Positions 52,170 through 59,868 of a stretch of DNA of 64,000 bases are shown one piece after another. The position numbers and the translations under genes were made by a program. Origin of the DNA: Halomonas cupida (GTDB lineage Bacteria > Pseudomonadota > Gammaproteobacteria > Pseudomonadales > Halomonadaceae); assembly GCF_900142755.1 (NCBI RefSeq), contig NZ_FRCA01000002.1:186001-250000 (forward strand). Reading direction: 5' to 3'. How positions within the stretch are numbered: position 1 is the stretch's first letter; every line of letters begins with the position of its first letter. The notes beneath the pieces were generated by a model, which worked only from the letters and a program-made list of their open reading frames with translations, did not search any database and had not been told where the DNA came from.

Positions 52170-53420
52170 ATGAGCATCACTCTTGACGACGTGCAGCGTG
52201 CCGCCAGAGCGACCGCTGGCCAACTGGTTCGTACTCCCTGCCTGCACTCTGCCACCCTGTCACGCCTGACCGGTTGCGAGATCTACATCAAGTTCGAGAA
52301 CCACCAGTTCACTGCCGCCTTCAAGGAGCGCGGTGCACTCAACCATCTGCTGATGCTGGACAAGGCACAACGTCAACGTGGTGTGGTCGCCATGTCAGCC
52401 GGCAATCATGCCCAGGCAGTCGCCTACCATGCCGCTCGCCTGGGCATTCAGGCGACCATCGTCATGCCTCGCCATACTCCCAACCTCAAGGTCCGCAACA
52501 CTCGCGCGCTGGGTGCCGATGTACGCCTGGTCGGCGATGGGGTCGACGAGGCAGGCGCCCATGCGCGCGAACTGGCTGATCAGCACGGACTGGTGTTCGT
52601 CCACCCCTATGACGACCCCCATATCATCGCCGGACAGGGCACGGTGGCACTGGAGATGCTCGAGGACGCACCGGAACTGGATGCTCTGGTGGTACCGATT
52701 GGCGGTGGAGGACTGATCGCCGGCAACGCGGTGGCGACCTCCAGCCTCAACCCGGATATCGAGATCCTGGGGGTTCAGACAGCGCGCTTTCCCGCCATGA
52801 AGCAACTTCTTGCCGGCCAGACCGTACACTGTGGCCAAGCCAGCATCGCCGAGGGTATTGCGGTCAAGCAACCCGGCGAGCTGACTCGCCAACTGGTAGC
52901 CGAACACGTCAACGATATCCTGCTGGTCGATGAAGCGGATATCGAGCGCGCCATTCTCATGCTGCTGGAAATCGAGAAGACCGTGGCCGAGGGCGCTGGT
53001 GCTGCCGGCCTCGCCGCCATCCTCAGCGAGCCCGAGCGATTCCGTGGTCGCCATGTCGGACTGGTACTGAGCGGCGGCAACATCGATATGCAGGCGCTGT
53101 CATCGGTGATTCAGCGTGGGCTGGTGCGTTCGGGCCGGGTGGTGCGCGTGCGGGTCGCGATTCCCGATGTTCCCGGTGCACTCTCGGAATTGACCTCGTT
53201 GCTGGCCCGCGAGCGGGCCAATGTCATCCATATTACTCACCAGCGTACCTTCACGGACCTGTCGCTGCGTGCCACCGAAGTGGAAGCAACGCTGGAAACG
53301 CTGGGTAGTGAGCACACTCGAGAGGTGATCGACGCCCTGAGTGCCGAAGGCTATGACCCGGTCATGCCCGCCAATGAAGTGCACCCTGACGAACGTTGGG
53401 CGAGTACCGAGCCACACTGA
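52170..53420 (+). CDS. ilvA: Threonine ammonia-lyase (PLP) with C-terminal ACT domain
   Basis: PLP enzyme of 416 aa deaminating threonine, or serine, to 2-oxobutanoate. The PLP lysine is in FTAAFKERGALNHL (Lys at about 52), the phosphate loop in VVPIGGGGLIAGNAVA, and SAGNHAQAVAYHA is the other active-site loop. A single ACT-like regulatory domain occupies about 325-405 (VRVRVAIPDVPGALSELTSL). The length fits the roughly 400-aa class shared by short IlvA and TdcB-like enzymes with ACT, not the 514-aa E. coli IlvA. A biosynthetic or catabolic role cannot be decided. Its 3' end is close to the convergent kinase gene. Confidence 0.92.
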   Translation: MSITLDDVQRAARATAGQLVRTPCLHSATLSRLTGCEIYIKFENHQFTAAFKERGALNHLLMLDKAQRQRGVVAMSAGNHAQAVAYHAARLGIQATIVMPRHTPNLKVRNTRALGADVRLVGDGVDEAGAHARELADQHGLVFVHPYDDPHIIAGQGTVALEMLEDAPELDALVVPIGGGGLIAGNAVATSSLNPDIEILGVQTARFPAMKQLLAGQTVHCGQASIAEGIAVKQPGELTRQLVAEHVNDILLVDEADIERAILMLLEIEKTVAEGAGAAGLAAILSEPERFRGRHVGLVLSGGNIDMQALSSVIQRGLVRSGRVVRVRVAIPDVPGALSELTSLLARERANVIHITHQRTFTDLSLRATEVEATLETLGSEHTREVIDALSAEGYDPVMPANEVHPDERWASTEPH

Positions 53421-53441
53421 TACTGATTGGAGACAGCCACC

Positions 53442-55715
53442 TCAGTGCCCAAGAATACCGGCCTCGTGCAGTGCCTTGCCCGAGGCCGGCCCGAGTCTTT
53501 CCAGACAGGCCAGCGTGGTCTCCAGCGCTTCATCACTGGCCTGCTGCGCCCCTTCCTCGAGTTCCGCAGCGGCGTTTTCGATGGCACTGAAGCCCAGTGA
53601 TGCCGAAACTCCACGTAGTTCGTGAGCCTCGGCCTCGAGACCAGCCCGATCCTGTATGGCCAGAGCAGTTCTCAAACACGACAGGCGTTCGGAAAAACGC
53701 TGCAGGTAGTTCTTCATCAAGCGTTGGACGCCGCCGGAAGACATTACTTCATGCAGTTCCGCCAGAGTGTCCTCGGACAGCAATGTGCTGTCGATTCTCG
53801 CCGTCGACAGCGTACCTGCCGCCAGCAGAGGGGCACTGATCGGCTCAACCGAACCGGCTTGGGTAGAATCCCGCCCCTCAGCCGAGACCGTCGACCGGGG
53901 ACACTCTGTGGATACCGGATAGCGCGCCAGCACCTCAGCCAGCTCCGCACGCGAGAAGGGCTTGCCGACCACCTCATTCATTCCGGCTTCCAGACAGGCA
54001 CGCTGATGCTCCGGCATGACGTTGGCGGTCAAGGCCACCACCGGCAAGGCAGGCTGCGGGCTACCAGCAGCGGCTGCCTCGGCCTCCTGCTGACGCCAAC
54101 GGCGGGTGGTTTCCAGGCCATCCATGACCGGCATCTGCATGTCCATCAAGACCAGATCGAAGTGCCGCTTGCCCAATGCCCGCAGCGCCTGATCGCCATT
54201 GGCCACCAACTCGCAAGTCAGCCCCAGGCGAACCAGCATAGCCGCCGTCAACTCGCGATTGAGAGAGTTATCCTCGACGACCAGCACATGATGAGCGCCG
54301 GGCTCGATACCTTCGTCCTCAGCCACCGGCTCCGCGTCGTATTCCGGGCGCGGCAGATTGATATCAAACCAGAATCGACTCCCACTGTCTGGCTGGCTAT
54401 CTACCAGGATCTCTCCGCCCATAGCTCTCACTAAACGCTGACAGATTGCCAGCCCAAGCCCCGTACCATCGTGGCGGCGAGCCAGGGTGGTATCGCTCTG
54501 AGCAAAGGGCTCGAAAATGGTGCCTAGCGCTCCAGGCTCGATCCCGCAGCCGGTATCATGAACGACAAAGGACACTCGATCTCCGGACAGGCAAGACACT
54601 CGCAACATGACCACGCCTTGATCGGTGAACTTGAAAGCATTGTCCAGCAGGTTCATCAACACCTGGCGCAGGCGGTGCAGATCACCCACGACCTTTTTCG
54701 GTAGATCTGGAGCCGCACGCACCAGGAACTGCACTTTGCCGTGTTCGTAAGCGCCACAGGCCGTTGTCAGGTGCTCGAGCATGGCATGGAAATCGAAGGC
54801 CTGCTGCTGAATGTCCAGATGGCCGGACTCGATGCGGGTGTAGTCGAGGATATCGTTGATCACCATGCGCAAGCTGAAGGCGCTTTCCTTCAACCCCAGC
54901 AGTTGCCGACGCCCTTCCTCGGAGAGGTTCTCATCTCGCAACAGATCGGCCATGCCCAGCACACCACTGAGCGGAGTACGAATCTCGTGGCTCATGATCG
55001 CCATGAAATCAGACTTCGCTCTGCTCGCCGATTCGACGCGCTCGAAGGCTTCGCGCAGGGCCTCCGACTGCGACTCCAACAGTAGTGTCTTGCTGTCACG
55101 TGCGCGACTCTCCCGCACCACTGATTGGATCAACCAGACACCGGCAACCAGAATCAACAATAGTGACATCAAGGCGACACCGTATAGTCGAGTCAGCAGA
55201 CGCATATCGCGGGATCGCGTCTCGGCTGAAATCCGCCCATGAATCAGCATCAACTGGCGGCTGCGCGTCTGCAGTTCCTCCAGGGTATCCCCTAGTTGTC
55301 GCCGCATGGCCGCGTCGTAGTTCACCGAACCATCGCCGAGCTCAGAGAACATCTCATCGAGCTTCGTCATGACCCCTTCGATCTCTCCGACATCGGCCGA
55401 CGTTTCGGGGAACTGACGCAGAAAACTGGCAGCCTGGCCCTCCTGAAGCCCACGCAAGCGGCCATACAACATCTCGAAATCCAGCAGAGTATCGTCGAGC
55501 TCAGCGTCACCACGCTTCCATATGGCCATTCGCAGATCACGTACAGAACGGTCGAACTGGTACAGCGTCCAGGTGACGGTATCGATATGACGGTGAGACA
55601 GGGTACGGTGACGGTCATAGATCAGACCACCGGCCACCATCAGTGCCACCATGAACAGCACAGCGGCGACAGTTGCCACTACGGGAATTTTCGTGGATCG
55701 CAGAACCATGGGCAT
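53442..55715 (-). CDS. Hybrid sensor histidine kinase with REC and Hpt domains (module 2)
   Basis: Membrane kinase of 757 aa. TM1 is at about 11-32 and TM2 at about 177-200, flanking a periplasmic helical sensor. HisKA has the H-box MSHEIRTPLSG (His 243). The ATPase has DNAFKF and DTGCGI with GTGLGL. REC has the phospho-accepting Asp in LVLMDMQMPV (Asp 525). The C-terminal Hpt keeps its His in EAEAHELRGVSASLG (His 698). A complete His-Asp-His relay is therefore present, but no output regulator is encoded nearby. It starts four bases after the partner gene's stop. Paralogue of the kinase encoded upstream. Confidence 0.93.
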   Translation of the reverse strand: MPMVLRSTKIPVVATVAAVLFMVALMVAGGLIYDRHRTLSHRHIDTVTWTLYQFDRSVRDLRMAIWKRGDAELDDTLLDFEMLYGRLRGLQEGQAASFLRQFPETSADVGEIEGVMTKLDEMFSELGDGSVNYDAAMRRQLGDTLEELQTRSRQLMLIHGRISAETRSRDMRLLTRLYGVALMSLLLILVAGVWLIQSVVRESRARDSKTLLLESQSEALREAFERVESASRAKSDFMAIMSHEIRTPLSGVLGMADLLRDENLSEEGRRQLLGLKESAFSLRMVINDILDYTRIESGHLDIQQQAFDFHAMLEHLTTACGAYEHGKVQFLVRAAPDLPKKVVGDLHRLRQVLMNLLDNAFKFTDQGVVMLRVSCLSGDRVSFVVHDTGCGIEPGALGTIFEPFAQSDTTLARRHDGTGLGLAICQRLVRAMGGEILVDSQPDSGSRFWFDINLPRPEYDAEPVAEDEGIEPGAHHVLVVEDNSLNRELTAAMLVRLGLTCELVANGDQALRALGKRHFDLVLMDMQMPVMDGLETTRRWRQQEAEAAAAGSPQPALPVVALTANVMPEHQRACLEAGMNEVVGKPFSRAELAEVLARYPVSTECPRSTVSAEGRDSTQAGSVEPISAPLLAAGTLSTARIDSTLLSEDTLAELHEVMSSGGVQRLMKNYLQRFSERLSCLRTALAIQDRAGLEAEAHELRGVSASLGFSAIENAAAELEEGAQQASDEALETTLACLERLGPASGKALHEAGILGH

Positions 55716-55719
55716 CCGG

Positions 55720-56223
55720 TTAGCGCACTTCGATTCGAGCAACCTGCCAGACCGAGCGGCTGTAGTAGATATTGGTCTTGAGCTCAGGGTGCTCATCAAA
55801 GGGGTAGATGACAAACAACGGCCCCTTGTCACGAATACGCATCGGAGCACCATCGCGAACCAGGGCAAGGATGACATCGTGATCCTGCGCATCGGATAAC
55901 GGAATATCCGCCTTGTAATCGCGGATGGCCTGCACACTCATAGTCTCGCCCTGTGCATCGACAGCCTGCATCACATCACGCAGCAATGGACCTTCGAAGG
56001 TTGATTGCCCATCAATCCATGGCTGGCCGGTGATCACGCTATGCTGAGGCAACGCTTCGAGCATGTCTCGATCAAAGTGCGCTTCAGTCTGGGTATTGGT
56101 TGCACCGATACGTCCGGTAATCTCGAGGATAACCTGCCCGGTCGGGGCCTCCAGAGCCAATGACGGCAAGCTGATCAGCAACAATGACGCGCTCAGCAGC
56201 ATTCGCCAACATTGCGAGGCCAT
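55720..56223 (-). CDS. Periplasmic molybdopterin-oxidoreductase-fold protein, sensor partner (module 2)
   Basis: Exported protein of 167 aa with the SUOX/YedY-type molybdopterin-binding fold in reduced form. After a signal peptide (MLLSASLLLISLPSLALE) it reads VILEITGRIGATNT, FDRDMLEALPQHSVITG and GPLFVIYPFDEHPEL. After the signal there is no Cys in the mature part, so the Mo ligand of true family enzymes is missing. AAGGAGAAGG precedes the ATG. It lies directly before the hybrid kinase gene in the same unit, so a ligand-binding role for that kinase is likely. Redox activity should not be assumed. Confidence 0.82.
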   Translation of the reverse strand: MASQCWRMLLSASLLLISLPSLALEAPTGQVILEITGRIGATNTQTEAHFDRDMLEALPQHSVITGQPWIDGQSTFEGPLLRDVMQAVDAQGETMSVQAIRDYKADIPLSDAQDHDVILALVRDGAPMRIRDKGPLFVIYPFDEHPELKTNIYYSRSVWQVARIEVR

Positions 56224-56349
56224 AAGCCTTCTCCTTACAGGCAAAGTGCGGTGTTCCCCCAGATTCAAGGGGACTATCGAGAGGTATAAGATTGAGATTA
56301 TGCTAATTGTTTGACGGCGGCGAGGAAAGCCTGACGCGGAATATGGTCT

Positions 56350-58701
56350 TCAGTGGTGATGGCGGAGTACCTCGAGATCCCGCCAGGCGTTGCCTGTCCG
56401 CGCGCCCTGAAGCTCGATGTCCTTGACACGGGCACGCAGTCCTTGCAGGTCCCGTTCAGCAAGCTGGTCCGCCAACTCCATGGCCGCCTGCTCTACCGCT
56501 CGACAGCCCATCACAGCCGAGGCACTCCTGAGCTCCTCGGTCTCCTGCTCGAGCGCTTCGCGGTCATCCACCTCGATAGCTGCGTACATGCGCTCGAGGC
56601 GCGCCGGGAACCGTGCCAGATAGCCCAGCACCATACGTTCCAGCGCCGCAGGCGACATGACAGAGCACAACTCCTTGACCGTCGACTCAGCCAGCACCTC
56701 GCTGTCCAGCTTTCCGGCCATGTCGTCAACCGGCTCACTGCCAGCATGGCAAGCCAGTAGATCCTCCTGCACCACCAGACTGTCTCCCACGGCGGCGTTG
56801 TGTGCCGTTGTGACTACCCTGGCGCCACCCTCTGCCGGGTCAGTGATGTCCTGTGAGCGCAGCGCTTCCCCCTGCTCCAGCCCCGTACTCAAGGATGCGT
56901 AGAGCCGCGATGGATAGCGTTGCAGTATCGTACGCAGTTCACGGCGGGTGAATGGCTTGCTGATCAGATCATCCATCCCCGCCTCGAAACTCACCTTGCG
57001 GTGATGCGGCAACACATTGGCCGTCACCGCAACCAGTGGTAGAGGCTGTGCGAGACGACCCTCCTCCAGCCATTGGTGCTCCTGTTGACGCCAACGTCGG
57101 GCGGTCTCCAACCCGTCCATCACCGGCATCTGAAGATCCATCAGCACCAGATCAAAATCACGCTCGGCCAGGGCATCGAGTGCCTGTTCGCCATTGGCGA
57201 CCAGCTCACAGGACTGCCCCAGTCGTGACAGCATGGCAGCAACCAGATCACGGTTGAGCGAATTATCCTCGACCACCAACACATGGTGCGGGTCCGGCAA
57301 TGCCAGCCCATCGCCAGGGGAAGGAGGCTCAACCACCTCCTCTCGATTGCTGACCGGCAAAGGGATCTCGAACCAGAATCGACTGCCACTGCCGGGTTGG
57401 CTATCCACTCGTAGATCTCCGCCCATGGCCTTGACCAGGCTGCGTGATATGGCAAGTCCGAGACCAGTGCCTTCATGGCGCCAGGCCAGCGTTGTATCGC
57501 GCTGGATAAACGGCTGGAAGATCAAACCCAGATCCTGGTCAGCAATACCGCAACCGGTGTCATAGACCACGAAGGATATGCGTGATGCCTCCGCGCGGCA
57601 GACCCGCAACATGACAAAGCCCTGCTCGGTGAACTTGAAGGCATTGTTGAGCAGGTTCATCAATACTTGACGCAAGCGATATCGGTCGCCTTCGACATTC
57701 TCGGGCAGGGATGGCGCCTGTCGCATCAGAAACTGTACCCGCCCATCGGGCTGAGTGCGGTAGCCAAGTGCCAGTTGATCAAGCAGGTTCTTCAGTGAAA
57801 ACGGTGATTTCTCGATATCCAGCAGCCCCGACTCGATACGGGTATAGTCGAGGATGTCGCTGATCACCATGCGCAACCCTACTGCGCTGGCCTCGAGGCC
57901 CTCGATGTGCTGTCGCCCCTCCTCACTGAGCTGCTCGTCCTTGAGCAGATCCGCCATGCCCATGACGCCACTCAGTGGCGTACGCATCTCATGACTCATG
58001 ATCGCCATGAAATCCGTCTTGGCCCGGTTGGCCGACTCGGCACGCTGGGCAGCCCCTCTCAACGCTCGGGACTGAGCCTCCAGCAGCTCAGCCTTGAGCG
58101 TATGCGCTCGCCCCTCGCGAATCAGCGCCATCACCAGGATCGTCCCCGCGACCATGATCAGGACAATACACAGCAGCACCACGACGTAGAGCCGCATCAA
58201 CTCACGAGTGTCTCTGCTACGCAATTGAGCGACATATTCATTGTGCTTGAGCAACATGCTGCGGGTGGTGACCTGAAGCCGATCCAGTGCTGCGATGAGC
58301 GCGCGCTGCGTCTCGCCTTCGAGCGTCTGGTCCCCCGTCGCGATACTCATGATGATCGGCTCCAGTGCCTGCACCTCGGAACCGACTTCCCGAGACCAGT
58401 CCAGGTTACCCTCGCTTTCCTCGAGAAAACGCCGCGTTTGCCCCTCGTCGAGCATCGCTGCTCGCCCGTACAGGATCTCGTAATCGAGCAGGGACTGCTC
58501 GACATCACCATCGGTCACCCATACCCGCAGATCACTCACACTGCGATCCAGTTGATAGAGGCCCCAGGTCACCGTGTCGAGCACGCGCTGGTGCAATTCC
58601 TGCTGTCGATCGTAGGTCAGCCCCCCGGCCACCAGAGCCGCCACAAAGAACAGCAGTGTCGCGATGGCCGAAATTCGTGAACGGAAGGGAAGAGAGTACA
58701 T
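56350..58701 (-). CDS. Hybrid sensor histidine kinase with REC and degenerate Hpt (module 1)
   Basis: Membrane kinase of 783 aa, paralogous along its whole length to the downstream kinase. TM1 at about 9-29, TM2 at about 171-194, periplasmic sensor in between. H-box MSHEMRTPLSG (His 237), ATPase with NNAFKF and GTGLGL, REC with LVLMDLQMPV (Asp 522) are all intact. In the C-terminal Hpt, EQETEELRSASAVMG replaces the usual A-H-x-L-K/R-G: residue 722 is Glu (GAG at 56538-56536), not His. The relay must end at REC or use another Hpt. The start ATG follows GGGG; a TTG nine codons upstream overlaps the preceding stop. Confidence 0.92.
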   Translation of the reverse strand: MYSLPFRSRISAIATLLFFVAALVAGGLTYDRQQELHQRVLDTVTWGLYQLDRSVSDLRVWVTDGDVEQSLLDYEILYGRAAMLDEGQTRRFLEESEGNLDWSREVGSEVQALEPIIMSIATGDQTLEGETQRALIAALDRLQVTTRSMLLKHNEYVAQLRSRDTRELMRLYVVVLLCIVLIMVAGTILVMALIREGRAHTLKAELLEAQSRALRGAAQRAESANRAKTDFMAIMSHEMRTPLSGVMGMADLLKDEQLSEEGRQHIEGLEASAVGLRMVISDILDYTRIESGLLDIEKSPFSLKNLLDQLALGYRTQPDGRVQFLMRQAPSLPENVEGDRYRLRQVLMNLLNNAFKFTEQGFVMLRVCRAEASRISFVVYDTGCGIADQDLGLIFQPFIQRDTTLAWRHEGTGLGLAISRSLVKAMGGDLRVDSQPGSGSRFWFEIPLPVSNREEVVEPPSPGDGLALPDPHHVLVVEDNSLNRDLVAAMLSRLGQSCELVANGEQALDALAERDFDLVLMDLQMPVMDGLETARRWRQQEHQWLEEGRLAQPLPLVAVTANVLPHHRKVSFEAGMDDLISKPFTRRELRTILQRYPSRLYASLSTGLEQGEALRSQDITDPAEGGARVVTTAHNAAVGDSLVVQEDLLACHAGSEPVDDMAGKLDSEVLAESTVKELCSVMSPAALERMVLGYLARFPARLERMYAAIEVDDREALEQETEELRSASAVMGCRAVEQAAMELADQLAERDLQGLRARVKDIELQGARTGNAWRDLEVLRHHH

Positions 58702-58724
58702 ATTCTGGCCCCGGGTCAGGCGAC

Positions 58725-59225
58725 TCAACGCACTTCAATACTGGCTACCTGCCACACCGAGCGGGTCAGGTAGATGTCGGTGCACAGTTCTGGGTGGTCA
58801 TCGAAGGGGTAGACAACAAACAGAGGGCCGTTGTCGCGAATACGTAGTGTGCGGCCATTGCGACTCGTGGCCAGTATTACGTCGTAGTCGATCACATCGA
58901 TAAGAGGAATCTGTGCTGCGTAATCATTGAGGGCCTCCACATACAGCTCGTCTCCTCGCGCACCGACGAGTTCCAGCAGCTCACGCGTCAGCGGACCACT
59001 GAAATGCGATGGGCCATCGTACCAGGGTAGATCCGTGGAAATCTCGCGTTGCGGCAGAGACTCAAGCATGTCCCGGTCGAAATGCGCTTCATCACCGACA
59101 TTGGTGTGGGTGATATCACCTCTGACCACCAACACCACAGGCCCCTTCGGCGGCTCAAGCGCATGACTCCACCCAGTCCCCAGCCCCCAGAGACCGAACA
59201 CCACTACTATCCAACGACCGGCCAT
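58725..59225 (-). CDS. Periplasmic molybdopterin-oxidoreductase-fold protein, sensor partner (module 1)
   Basis: Exported protein of 166 aa, paralogue of the module 2 protein (shared FDRDMLE, GPLFVVYPFDDHPEL and SVWQVASIEVR). The signal segment is WIVVVFGLWGLGTGWSHALE. One Cys is present, near the C-terminus (HPELCTDIY), where the paralogue has Lys, so it is unlikely to be a Mo ligand. GGAGGT seven bases before the ATG defines the start. Immediately upstream of the kinase gene with 23 bp between. First gene of the four-gene minus-strand block that diverges from nfrB. Confidence 0.82.
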   Translation of the reverse strand: MAGRWIVVVFGLWGLGTGWSHALEPPKGPVVLVVRGDITHTNVGDEAHFDRDMLESLPQREISTDLPWYDGPSHFSGPLTRELLELVGARGDELYVEALNDYAAQIPLIDVIDYDVILATSRNGRTLRIRDNGPLFVVYPFDDHPELCTDIYLTRSVWQVASIEVR

Positions 59226-59679
59226 GTATTCACCTCCACAAGATGGCAAGGCACGCCTGGACGAATGGCGCACGACACCTGAACTACATACTTACGTACG
59301 AGCAGAAAACCCAGTAAATTTGACTACCAATACACCTCCCCATTGAATCAGCCGTCACAGCCCCGACACGCTGCCCACAATGCGATGCAGATACCATTCA
59401 ACCACTACGCCACAGGATGCCTCGAGCCGAACATGGCGCAGAGTCGATCACTGCTCAATGGAACCACCATACAACTACCATTGACTGATAAACTTCAATA
59501 CCCTTGTTTGTCATACCCTCATACCCCTTCTAGCCTAGTCACGACCAGGACACCCATGGTGTCGGGCCGTAAACTCGAGCCGTTTCCGCATCAATCCGAA
59601 CAGAGCACTTCCGGGACTGCCCGCTCTGCGCACAATGGCACTGGAGCCACCGAAACCGCTGTTTGACGAGGGATACAAC
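59226..59679. other. Divergent intergenic region, sensor module / nfrB
   Basis: No convincing gene, repeat or terminator. The sequence is somewhat AT-richer near 59280-59350 and 59470-59540, where divergent promoters may lie. TTGACT at 59480 could be a -35 box, but no good -10 follows. Confidence 0.4.
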
Positions 59680-59868
59680 ATGTATTCAGTAATGATGGTT
59701 GTCGGCACAGTGCCAGAAAGCGGAGAAGGCGTTTCCATGACCCCCGAGCCGAAAGTGGCGAAAACCATGTCTCACACAGGCACCAACGCTGTCCAGACCA
59801 TCGCCATCAAGCCCCGGCAGCGTCAGGGCCAGCAACAGAGTGGAGATGCGGCAGGGAGCGTGGAATGA
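59680..59868 (+). CDS. Possible small protein upstream of nfrB
   Basis: Frame of 62 codons starting MYSVMMVVGTVPESGEGVSM after GAGGG, with its stop overlapping the nfrB start (ATGA). The protein is polar, with a Gln/Arg-rich tail and no domain I recognise. Translational coupling into nfrB is the main reason to list it; it may be a leader peptide or chance. Confidence 0.4.
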   Translation: MYSVMMVVGTVPESGEGVSMTPEPKVAKTMSHTGTNAVQTIAIKPRQRQGQQQSGDAAGSVE

